A DNA stretch of 20,283 nt, from IMG/VR virus record IMGVR_UViG_3300002835_001399, positions 1-20,283 of that record; one strand, given 5' to 3'. The number at the start of each line of letters is the position of its first letter. Positions within the stretch are counted from its first letter, which is position 1. The position numbers and the translations under genes are program-made. The notes under the pieces were generated by a model. The model was not told where the DNA came from. It searched no databases and saw only the letters and a program-made list of their open reading frames with translations. The stretch is from a virus. This document shows positions 1 through 7,717 of this stretch, piece after piece.

Positions 1-171
1 TACGGGTGTTGCTGGTACCTCAGAAACCGCCGGTATTTCCGCCGCAGCGGGTGCTCCTACTGGTGTTTCGGGTATATCGAGTGTTGGGGCACCAGTTTCT
101 TGTTCTGTGATATAACGATTTATCTTGTGGTGTCTCTCAATTTCTTTGAGAATTTTCTTGTCAATACTCAT
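1..171 (-). CDS. Unknown phage protein, N-terminal 57 residues (runs off the window)
   Basis: An ATG at 171-169 opens a frame that stays open to the left edge, giving 57 residues; the C-terminus lies outside. The first 25 residues are charged and look helical (MSIDKKILKEIERHHKINRY...). They are followed by a low-complexity stretch rich in Pro, Ala, Thr and Val (GAPTLDIPETPVGAPAAAE...), which looks like a flexible linker. The start is 4 bases after the TAA of the small gene upstream, so it is almost certainly in the same transcript. No Shine-Dalgarno is visible, as for its neighbours. Its place after the hub gene makes a structural or baseplate-assembly role possible, but nothing in the visible part identifies a function. 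Confidence 0.75.
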   Translation of the reverse strand, partial: MSIDKKILKEIERHHKINRYITEQETGAPTLDIPETPVGAPAAAEIPAVSEVPATPV

Positions 172-175
172 CTTA

Positions 176-400
176 TTAACCGTTTAATAGTTGTTTAATT
201 CCTTGAGGAGTCTCAACACGTACCTTTCTATTTGCAGTGTGTTGATTTCCGGCTCTTTCGATAAGTCCGTCACGTTCTCTTACAACGTAACAATCCCCTG
301 TGTCTAAATCACAGACTTCTTTGGTACCATCAGCATTATCTCTTTGAGATATTCTGATTTGTTTACCTAAATATTGGTTTAACATATTATTTAAATCCAT
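176..400 (-). CDS. Small conserved-looking phage protein of unknown function
   Basis: I do not recognise this protein. I chose the ATG at 400 (74 residues, beginning MDLNNMLNQYLGKQIRIS) because it follows an A-rich leader (AAGAAAAACTATT) much like that of the sheath gene. A GTG at 430 gives 84 residues and overlaps the TGA of the hub gene by four bases (GTGA), so it is a real alternative. The protein is polar, with no signal peptide or membrane segment. It has two cysteines in a short turn (VCDLDTGDCYVV), then a basic, probably beta-rich half ending in PQGIKQLLNG. The TAA is 4 bases before the next ATG. Its location after the hub suggests a baseplate or assembly accessory, but this is context only. 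Confidence 0.72.
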   Translation of the reverse strand: MDLNNMLNQYLGKQIRISQRDNADGTKEVCDLDTGDCYVVRERDGLIERAGNQHTANRKVRVETPQGIKQLLNG

Positions 401-413
401 AATAGTTTTTCTT

Positions 414-421
414 AATAAATA
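414..421 (-). promoter_or_regulatory. TATTTATA-like upstream motif
   Basis: The minus strand reads TATTTATT 14 bases before the ATG at 400, one mismatch from the TATTTATA found before three other genes of the module. It lies at the end of the hub coding sequence. Its function is unknown; it could be a late promoter element or a chance AT-rich match. Confidence 0.25.
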
Positions 422-426
422 TACTA

Positions 427-3400
427 TCACAACGAATTAATCGGAATATAGTATGTAAAGGTATATGGTGTTGGTGTTTGTACCGTTACTTGGAATTGAA
501 CCGCAGTTTGTGGTGGTGTAACAATCTGAGGTAATGAAGCATTGTAACCAACCTGTGTTGAGGTGAATATTCCACCTGTAGGCCCTACTTGGAATTGAGC
601 CACCTGTATCGTTTGTGATCCATTCCTTATACTTACAATCGCCGGATATGTGTTTTGTAGAGAACCTGTCGTCACAATGAAGTTTCCTATTAAAGTCCCT
701 AAAGTACCATAACCTACGTTAAAGGTCGCACCGTTCGTTTGACTAGCAGTTAATAATAATTGTTTGTCAGGAGTATTTGCCGGTCCAATACCACTGTTAC
801 TTGGTGTAGGTGCTGGAGTGCCAGGTAAATTAGATTGACTAGATCCCGCAATAGTCCCACGAGTTGGGGTTGGGGTTGGTGTTAAGCACACAGGTGTTGC
901 GGGTATATTCCCTTGATTGTTTACAATTGGTGTCGCTGTTGGTTCAGGGGGAAATAAAGGTATAGAACTGATTATCTTTGGTGATATACCATCTAAACTA
1001 TTTTTAGCTCTTTTTACTCTATCGGTAGTTTGAATTGTCGTGGCTTGATTGTTACCTCTCTTGTATGGGTATAACTGAAGATAATATGTTGAAATGGATT
1101 TTTGTCTGATGTTGGGTAATGCCGGTGATAACTTATCCCTTAAGAATAACATGTAATTTTCAACGGTTGCAAAAGTCGCATAGGGTAAAGATATACTCGA
1201 ACTACTTTCGGTTTTACTTATTTGACAAGTAAAGAATCTTGCAAAGTATCTTGACAGTTCTCCATAATCATAAGTTAAAACTATTTGTCCATAGTTGTTA
1301 TTGTACGCAGTAAAATTGCCTTCTTTGAACGATGCAACATAACTGAAAATATACATCACATATTGTAGATCCGTATTAGATGTCACATTTCTAATGGCAT
1401 TGGCGAACTCTATTTCCGTCAACTTAGTCTGTACACCTGCGATTGATTCAAATCCAAGAGTCTCCGTAGAATACGGCTCAACAACTTTTGACACACAAGC
1501 ATTTTGTGCTGTAATACTTGTTGTACCCTGAGTAGTATTCGCATTTGCCCCTTGTGTGGTTGTAGATCTTCCGTCTTGTGTTGGATCATCTTTTCTCTGA
1601 GATACAACCTTAAGTATTTTTTGTAGTAAATTTCTATTGATACTCTGTAAATAAACATCAATGACAGGTAAGTTATAGACACTTTGACGAATACCTTTAA
1701 ACTTAGTTTGAAACTGTCCAGGTTGAATGGAATGGTCAACCTCGGTAATCATATATGACCCATTAAACATCGGAACGTGTCTTAGGTTGAAATACATTGT
1801 TGGTTGAATAAGTGCATTACCGAAACCCACAACTTCACACTGATAACTCATATTTTTGTATATGTTATACAAAGACACATTTTGAGTTGCAGTACTACGA
1901 CCACTCGCACTATCAGACATTAAGTTACTTTGTTGTATTGATTCGGAAGTCGCTTTACCCGCATCCTGACTAATATTAAACGAATAGAAAATATTTTGAC
2001 TTCTAATACCAATATCAACATTAAACCCAACAACTTTGTTACTCATAACTTTATCCACATCTTTGTCATCATATGACAAAGGATTCGATGGATCTCTTAA
2101 ATCAAAAGCATCACTTCTAAACAAATAGTTTTTGTTGTCCTTCATATCCAAATAACTCGAAGGTCTATCTGTGTAAAAACAAACAAGTTTTGGTCCGGCA
2201 TTTCGGTAATCTAAAGTCAAAAATGTACCCCACATGTTGTTAGCAAAATCAGTGACACTCTCTTCAGGACTTTTATTGTTAATGTTTTGTTGGTTATAAA
2301 AGTTGACATAAGCCGGCATCGGCATCACAGAAAAATGGTTTTGTGTCAAAATACCACTAACCAATAAAAAGACACTCATATTTTGATTCATAGTATCCGG
2401 ATCTATGATGGTCTGCATTTCAAAAATATCGATAATAACCTGATCACCTATGTTCTTTGACGCCCTATCCAAGAACATCATATCCTCAAACAACGTGGTT
2501 TGAGTGTTGTCATAACCCGCAATCCACTTGTCATTTAAAGCCTTAAACATTTCATAGATTTCAACTTTAGGTTGTTTACCATCTATCTGAGAGTTTATAA
2601 CACCTTCGGGTACTTGTGAAATATTCGGTAGGTTTCTTTGGAATATATTGATTGTACTATCTAAGGTAGTATTATAGAAACTTTCGTTATCATTCAGGTA
2701 CGCGGTGAGTTGTCCCGCAAAATCTTGAGCAGTGAGATTTGGATTAGATAACTTTTCAGTCGCATATTGTTTTACCAACTCACTGAGTTGAAACACATTT
2801 TGTTGGGTAAACTCAACATTACTATCAACAAAAAAGTCTGTAATGTATGAACCACCATTATTATAAACCAATTCGGGTATTGTTGAAAATCCAACATCTA
2901 AATCAAGTTCAGCCCAAGCTGCAGGATTTGCCAATCGTGATTGTTGTACCGTTAATGTTCCACCATTTGTCGGTAGGGTATTTGTTTTGTAGGACGCAAA
3001 CTCTATCGGATCAGCAACTTGTTGTTGACCTGTAACATAAGTAATATAGGAATCAACAACTCTTCTACGATATCCTGTAGGATTACCTACCCTTAAGGCA
3101 ACATCAAATTCTAAGAATCCTTGAAGTTGGGGAAGAACGTTAGAGTATTGAGTTTCAATAATCTTAGTAAAGAAATCTTCTTGATTGGCATAAACTGATG
3201 GAATAGGAACAGACATTAAACTTCTGAACATTCCTTGGAAGTTTCTATAAGTTTCATTCAAATCTTGTTGTTCTTGAGAAACTAACTCGTTCACTGACGC
3301 AACAATAAATGGATCTGTTTCCGTACCATTTGGTTTGTAGTTGTTCAACGCTTGTGCAAAGTTCAAAAATTCAGTTTCCATTTTATCAAAAACAGATCTT

Positions 3401-6400
3401 TCAAAAACGGTAAACATATCGTCAAACTTTGAGTAGTTACCAGTTTCCAACAGTCTGAAGGCATCGACCTTACCAACTGACGGTATTAAGTTCATATAAG
3501 CGTCAACGTCGGGTCTAACAATTATATCGTTATTAAAATATCCGTAGTTGGGAGCTTTCCAAAAAGTTCTTACAGTTCCATTATAAACTGAGTCATTGAA
3601 AGACAACTCTTGGGTTATCTGACCTGACCCATTAAAACAAGCTTCATTTACTTCATTGAAGTTGGAACCAAATGAAGGAAGCACAAAATAATTTACTCGA
3701 GGTGTTGTTGGTGCGTCATTACAAACTAACTTACCAGATTCAGAAGGTTCTATCGCTCTTGGGACCAAACAAGAATACGTTGTTATATCAATAGTTCTTG
3801 GTTGTCCCGCTGTACTTGAGGTACTTTTGAATATATTTGATTCACTTAAATTTTGTATTTTTAATCCCTTTGATATTGCTTGATTTATTTCACCATCGGT
3901 ATATTGAGTAAATAAATCATAACCATTCAAGAAAAAGTTGAAATCATTAATAGTTTTGGGGTAAAAACCAACATTAAGGTTAGTAATTTTTATACCATTA
4001 CTAACAAACTCATCCTGTAACTTGATACTACCTATACTAAGATTATAAACTTTTCCAACATTTGAAGTTGTTGGATCATAGTTAGTTGTGTAGTTGTAGT
4101 TAGTCCAAACAGGTGATAAAATATCGGTTTGAAGAGTCCCGCTTTGTATGTACGTTTTGTATCTGTGCCAAACAGATCCGTATTTTAATACCCAAGCATA
4201 AGGAACTTTGTGTACCGCACCAAACTTTTTGAATCCGGCAAAAATATAATCTAACTGACTTACCGCATTAACAGCATCAGGATTGAATGATTTGTATCTT
4301 TCTCTAAAAGTTGAAAGTGGAAGACTATTAACAAACAAATAGGCGGCTTCAACATAAGGATTCGAAGAACCCAACTTCTGTTTACCAACACCATGCTGTA
4401 TTGCATTTACAATATATGGTGTATTCAACATCGAAGTTGTTACTGTTTGAGGAAGTCTTGCACCATCAGTAGGGACAACACCCTCTGTTGGTAGAAATAC
4501 ATTCCTCTGACTATAAAAATTATTAAAACCTAAAGTTGGTGAGGGTGATTCAGGTTTTTTGTAGTCAAAACTAACTACAGGTCTTATTTGATTTCGATCA
4601 CTTGGATCTTCAAAGTTTGTTATTAAATTTTTTGCTTTATAAAATTTATACGTTTTAGTTGTATTAAATGTTTGTGGTAATGTTGGTGTTAAAATGTAGT
4701 TGTTAAGGTTGAGTGTATTCCATAATAGGTTAGTATATGGATATGTATCGGTTATTGTCGGTATATTAGTTGATGTTTCTAACAATAACTGTTGAACAAC
4801 ATCGGCGTTTGGTAAGTTTGTAAAGGTCGACCTATTAGTTGATGTTATGGTTTCAATCGGTAATATTGAAAAACTATCTTGTGTAAAGTTTCTAATGTAT
4901 GGTGTGACAAAAATATCTCTGACAAACTCTTGATAAGCAAGTCCCGTACCTTCATTAGAATATTGTCTTAAAATGGTTGGATAAGTTGTGGAATTTAGTG
5001 GTGAGTTTTTTAAGTTGTACGTGAGTTGTGGATTGCTGATACCTAATGATGATATGATATTGTTCGCCTCAGCATTGGCAATGGCTTCGATGATAGATGT
5101 TTTGACCGCCGAATTATTAATCCTCGAAAAGTTTGTATAAAATGAGTATAAAAATTGTCTTTCATATATTTCATAAAAAAACCTCAACTCTTCTTTATTG
5201 ACATACGATAGTCCAACCGCTGGAAATTGAATCGCGTTCAAGTTTAATCTTGTAGTAAGTGCAACCTCATTATCTTGACTAGGAGGCACAATCGGTGGTA
5301 AAAGTCTCTGAGCGGTTCCTTTGAAAAACTCTTCTACAAATTCAACTTCAGGCCATTTGTCATACAAGTAACCTTTAGTGAGATCGACTATAGCAGGATC
5401 ACCAGGGTATGCGAGTTCATATTTTCCTTTTTTTGGATCTTCGTTTTCAACAAAAATTTGTGGCCAAGGGTATATCGGAATTTCAGCATTTTCTAATGTG
5501 GTGTTAGAAACATTCGCAGCATATGGTACATAATCTTTACTATCACTATTCAAAATAGATGTATCAGTTCTTAGTACCGCACGTTTTCTTATTGGATCCT
5601 CTCTTACTTGCCACGCTTTGTAATGAACCTCATCAATCAACCTAATAAACCCTTCAGCAGACGCCATAATAACCGCCATGATATTCCTAACTGAAGGAAC
5701 AAAACCAAGACCTGTCGTTGGTGACGAGATTGTTTCTTTAAGTTTTTGAGTGATTTCACTTTCGATATCCGAAACTTTTTTATCAAGTTGACTTTCTAAT
5801 GAACTTAGTATGTTGTCAAATTTATTTTGACCCACAAAAACATAGAAGGGTTGTTTAATTTCTTTTAAACCCTCAGCTGTGACCTCGACAGTTATCGATA
5901 AGTTCTTTAATTCATTTGAAATAAACGTAGAAACTTCAACATCTGTAGGTTGCACAATGTTGAGTTGTGTTCTCATTGTTTGAACCCAATCTATTTGATC
6001 AAAAGTTACATCGGGAAGAACAAGTGTATTGTATGTTATCGGATTATCAATTTTTAAGTTTTTACCTCTGATCTCACCAAAGGTTCGGTTCTCATCAAGT
6101 CTTGTGTTATACTCAGAAATTATCGCCTTTAGTTTACTGACACCCTCATCTCTACCACCTTGGTCTAAATCTTTTTTGAACCCAAATATTAAGGATCCTG
6201 AATCTTTCAAAACATATGGTTTTGGGTTTAGGTACTGTATAAACCACGAGAGTTTATCTCCACGTACTTTTGAAAAGTATTGTCTCAAGTATTTTCTATA
6301 GGACTGAGCATCCGTTAAAGGTTGAAAATCTGCCTTCCCTTTATAAACATCTAAAATATCTTGTTCGAGTTTCTGAAGTTTGTAACCAAGTTGAGCAATC

Positions 6401-7404
6401 GTATATCGTGGAAAACCTTTAGGTATAAGACCTTTTGTCTCATATTCATCATACATTTCCTTAATCTTTTGATAACCACGAGAAGACACGATTTCTTGGG
6501 AAACCACACTGTCACTTATACTAGAGTCTCCGCCAGTTAAACCTTGATTTATAATTTGACTTTCGGTTTCACCACGACTTGTTTCAGTGCCTGTAAAACT
6601 AGAAGTCACATTATATGTTGTGGTATACATGTGAGGTAACGCAATCAAACTACCAAGTGATATCTCATTTAAGATATTGTACTTATACCCAAAAAACTGA
6701 CAGGTTATTTGATAGTTACCACTAAAAGAGTTAAAGTCAGCGGTGAACTTATGAAGATTTAACTGATATCTAATGGCTTGACCGTAATAACCTTTTAGGG
6801 TTAAATAAAATACGGGATACGGTAAATTAAAAAATGCTGCGTATGGTGACTGATCACCCTGTTCAAATAAAGACTTACCTTGAACATCTTCTAATCGTAT
6901 AACAACCTCAGGAACAAAAGACATATTTGTCTTCATTTCTATACTTGTCATACCAAGAAGACCAGGATCCACGGTCCTACCTCTTTCGTCTGATACGACA
7001 GATTGTTTGTAAAACTGTTTCCCGTCCGTAGTATCTACAATAGTTTCAAACTTTTGTAGTCTAGCGTTTTTTGCTGTTGCTCCAAGACCTGTCAAATCAT
7101 CGTAAAACCCAACGTTTAAAAACTCATCGTTGTTAGGTTTTAAAAAGTTAATTTTTGCTAAAGAAATTGTTCTGATATTATCTTGTGGGCTACCCCCAAT
7201 GGCAAGTTTTGTTCTTGGAAGTACTTCCGCCTCCAAGTTAGCGAACATAACCAAGTTTTCGTGATCTACGAGTCTTTCTTCAACAAACTGTCTCCCATTA
7301 CTTCCAATCCTAGTTGTCTTGTTAGGATCAACTAAAATGATGTTATTGTAAGCGGTTTCGACATATATGTTTCCCGAGTTGTCTGATAATGAATTACCTA
7401 CCAT
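427..7404 (-). CDS. Giant baseplate hub protein (gpD/gp27-like) with lysozyme-like region
   Basis: This 2325-residue protein is probably the central hub of the baseplate, which closes the tube and carries the spike. The N-terminal part (about 150-255) has a compact beta-rich block with FNLPYPVFYLTLKGYYGQA and FNSFSGNYQITCQFFGYKYN. I read this as a tube-like hub domain. Around 520-560 a charged helical stretch could form a coiled coil. Residues about 1790-1906 (GFGNALIQPTMYFNL, FNGSYMITEVDHSI, GQFQTKFKGIR) match the C-terminal pattern of gpD/VgrG/gp27-type hubs. Residues about 1990-2120 resemble a lysozyme or glucosaminidase fold. A Pro/Thr linker and a beta-rich C-terminal domain follow. P2 gpD is about 390 residues, so this is very enlarged. 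Its ATG overlaps the LysM gene by 11 bases, implying coupled translation. No intein signature was seen. The hub role is inferred from motif and gene order. Confidence 0.72.
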   Translation of the reverse strand: MVGNSLSDNSGNIYVETAYNNIILVDPNKTTRIGSNGRQFVEERLVDHENLVMFANLEAEVLPRTKLAIGGSPQDNIRTISLAKINFLKPNNDEFLNVGFYDDLTGLGATAKNARLQKFETIVDTTDGKQFYKQSVVSDERGRTVDPGLLGMTSIEMKTNMSFVPEVVIRLEDVQGKSLFEQGDQSPYAAFFNLPYPVFYLTLKGYYGQAIRYQLNLHKFTADFNSFSGNYQITCQFFGYKYNILNEISLGSLIALPHMYTTTYNVTSSFTGTETSRGETESQIINQGLTGGDSSISDSVVSQEIVSSRGYQKIKEMYDEYETKGLIPKGFPRYTIAQLGYKLQKLEQDILDVYKGKADFQPLTDAQSYRKYLRQYFSKVRGDKLSWFIQYLNPKPYVLKDSGSLIFGFKKDLDQGGRDEGVSKLKAIISEYNTRLDENRTFGEIRGKNLKIDNPITYNTLVLPDVTFDQIDWVQTMRTQLNIVQPTDVEVSTFISNELKNLSITVEVTAEGLKEIKQPFYVFVGQNKFDNILSSLESQLDKKVSDIESEITQKLKETISSPTTGLGFVPSVRNIMAVIMASAEGFIRLIDEVHYKAWQVREDPIRKRAVLRTDTSILNSDSKDYVPYAANVSNTTLENAEIPIYPWPQIFVENEDPKKGKYELAYPGDPAIVDLTKGYLYDKWPEVEFVEEFFKGTAQRLLPPIVPPSQDNEVALTTRLNLNAIQFPAVGLSYVNKEELRFFYEIYERQFLYSFYTNFSRINNSAVKTSIIEAIANAEANNIISSLGISNPQLTYNLKNSPLNSTTYPTILRQYSNEGTGLAYQEFVRDIFVTPYIRNFTQDSFSILPIETITSTNRSTFTNLPNADVVQQLLLETSTNIPTITDTYPYTNLLWNTLNLNNYILTPTLPQTFNTTKTYKFYKAKNLITNFEDPSDRNQIRPVVSFDYKKPESPSPTLGFNNFYSQRNVFLPTEGVVPTDGARLPQTVTTSMLNTPYIVNAIQHGVGKQKLGSSNPYVEAAYLFVNSLPLSTFRERYKSFNPDAVNAVSQLDYIFAGFKKFGAVHKVPYAWVLKYGSVWHRYKTYIQSGTLQTDILSPVWTNYNYTTNYDPTTSNVGKVYNLSIGSIKLQDEFVSNGIKITNLNVGFYPKTINDFNFFLNGYDLFTQYTDGEINQAISKGLKIQNLSESNIFKSTSSTAGQPRTIDITTYSCLVPRAIEPSESGKLVCNDAPTTPRVNYFVLPSFGSNFNEVNEACFNGSGQITQELSFNDSVYNGTVRTFWKAPNYGYFNNDIIVRPDVDAYMNLIPSVGKVDAFRLLETGNYSKFDDMFTVFERSVFDKMETEFLNFAQALNNYKPNGTETDPFIVASVNELVSQEQQDLNETYRNFQGMFRSLMSVPIPSVYANQEDFFTKIIETQYSNVLPQLQGFLEFDVALRVGNPTGYRRRVVDSYITYVTGQQQVADPIEFASYKTNTLPTNGGTLTVQQSRLANPAAWAELDLDVGFSTIPELVYNNGGSYITDFFVDSNVEFTQQNVFQLSELVKQYATEKLSNPNLTAQDFAGQLTAYLNDNESFYNTTLDSTINIFQRNLPNISQVPEGVINSQIDGKQPKVEIYEMFKALNDKWIAGYDNTQTTLFEDMMFLDRASKNIGDQVIIDIFEMQTIIDPDTMNQNMSVFLLVSGILTQNHFSVMPMPAYVNFYNQQNINNKSPEESVTDFANNMWGTFLTLDYRNAGPKLVCFYTDRPSSYLDMKDNKNYLFRSDAFDLRDPSNPLSYDDKDVDKVMSNKVVGFNVDIGIRSQNIFYSFNISQDAGKATSESIQQSNLMSDSASGRSTATQNVSLYNIYKNMSYQCEVVGFGNALIQPTMYFNLRHVPMFNGSYMITEVDHSIQPGQFQTKFKGIRQSVYNLPVIDVYLQSINRNLLQKILKVVSQRKDDPTQDGRSTTTQGANANTTQGTTSITAQNACVSKVVEPYSTETLGFESIAGVQTKLTEIEFANAIRNVTSNTDLQYVMYIFSYVASFKEGNFTAYNNNYGQIVLTYDYGELSRYFARFFTCQISKTESSSSISLPYATFATVENYMLFLRDKLSPALPNIRQKSISTYYLQLYPYKRGNNQATTIQTTDRVKRAKNSLDGISPKIISSIPLFPPEPTATPIVNNQGNIPATPVCLTPTPTPTRGTIAGSSQSNLPGTPAPTPSNSGIGPANTPDKQLLLTASQTNGATFNVGYGTLGTLIGNFIVTTGSLQNTYPAIVSIRNGSQTIQVAQFQVGPTGGIFTSTQVGYNASLPQIVTPPQTAVQFQVTVQTPTPYTFTYYIPINSL
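770..960 (-). other. Pro/Thr-rich linker in the hub protein
   Basis: Residues about 2149-2212 of the hub protein are low complexity: PPEPTATP, TPTPTPTR and TPAPTPSN separated by short Gly/Ser/Asn stretches. At DNA level there is a small GGTTGG-type tandem repeat at 862-882 on the plus strand. It separates the lysozyme-like region from a C-terminal domain of about 115 residues that looks all-beta. Such linkers commonly tether surface-exposed modules. Confidence 0.6.
1050..1430 (-). other. Possible lysozyme/glucosaminidase-like domain in the hub protein
   Basis: Residues about 1992-2119 of the hub protein contain SFKEGNFTAYNNNYG, followed about 35 residues later by YATFATVENYMLFLRDKL. This order (a Glu in the first helix, an N-N-x-G turn, then a Y-x-x-F-x-T/S-x-x-x helix) is like FlgJ-type glucosaminidases and other lysozyme-fold enzymes. 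The candidate catalytic residue is Glu2028. T4 carries its tail lysozyme on gp5 in the same complex, so the position makes sense. The match is by eye and weak; it could be a non-catalytic helical domain. Confidence 0.4.
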
Positions 7405-7717
7405 AATAAAAGAAGTGGTTCTCTACTGCCGTTTTATAATCTTGTAAAGAAGTTACTAAAGGATATGGAATACTCAACACTGCACCGTCATAAATATTAT
7501 TCTCCAATCCACCAAACTCAGGATTCGCTTGAAGAATCAACCACCCGAAAAACGGGGTTCCATAATATTCTTGAGATACCTTATCTAATCTACTTACCCC
7601 CACTTTATATACAGAAACCTTGTCAGAGGGTTTTCCGTTAAGGTTGACAAATGGAACAACGGTTTGTTGTCCATTTACTTGAAATAGAGTGTATCTGTTG
7701 TAGTATTGAAATGCCAT
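7394..7717 (-). CDS. LysM-like baseplate protein (P2 gpX / T4 gp53 type)
   Basis: This 107-residue protein carries one LysM-like domain at residues 41-86: LDKVSQEYYGTPFFGWLILQ, then N65-P66 and the closing DGAVLSIPYP. This fits the family pattern of Asp and small residue, YG, aromatic W, N-P, then G-x-x-L-x-I-P. In contractile tails, LysM proteins such as P2 gpX, T4 gp53 and Afp7/8-type proteins sit around the hub and bind it to the wedge or sheath ring, rather than acting on cell wall. Its position directly before the hub gene is the usual one. The ATG shares one base with the TAA of the preceding gene (TAATG) and the end overlaps the hub start by 11 bases, so these three genes are translationally linked. 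The short N-terminal beta segment (residues 1-40) has no assignment. Confidence 0.82.
   Translation of the reverse strand: MAFQYYNRYTLFQVNGQQTVVPFVNLNGKPSDKVSVYKVGVSRLDKVSQEYYGTPFFGWLILQANPEFGGLENNIYDGAVLSIPYPLVTSLQDYKTAVENHFFYYGR

Noticed and set aside
862-882. GGTTGG-type tandem repeat as a possible telomere-like or origin repeat
   Set aside because: It is in frame and simply encodes the TPTPTPT linker of the hub protein; only about 20 bases long.
1419-1739. 106-residue minus-strand frame inside the hub gene
   Set aside because: It is fully contained in the 2325-residue hub frame, and its composition (Leu/Arg/Lys/Gln-rich, no domain) is that of an out-of-frame shadow.
6029-6301. Plus-strand frame of 90 residues antisense to the hub gene
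   Set aside because: It is antisense to a strong coding region, has no recognisable domain and no leader. Similar antisense frames at 2847-3035, 9668-9988, 13566-13787, 13926-14285, 14651-14944 and 15167-15352 were rejected for the same reason.
427-7404. Intein or fused polymerase-type insertion in the 2325-residue protein, because of its size
   Set aside because: I saw no intein C-terminal His-Asn or splice-block motifs, and the sequence is uniformly structural in style.
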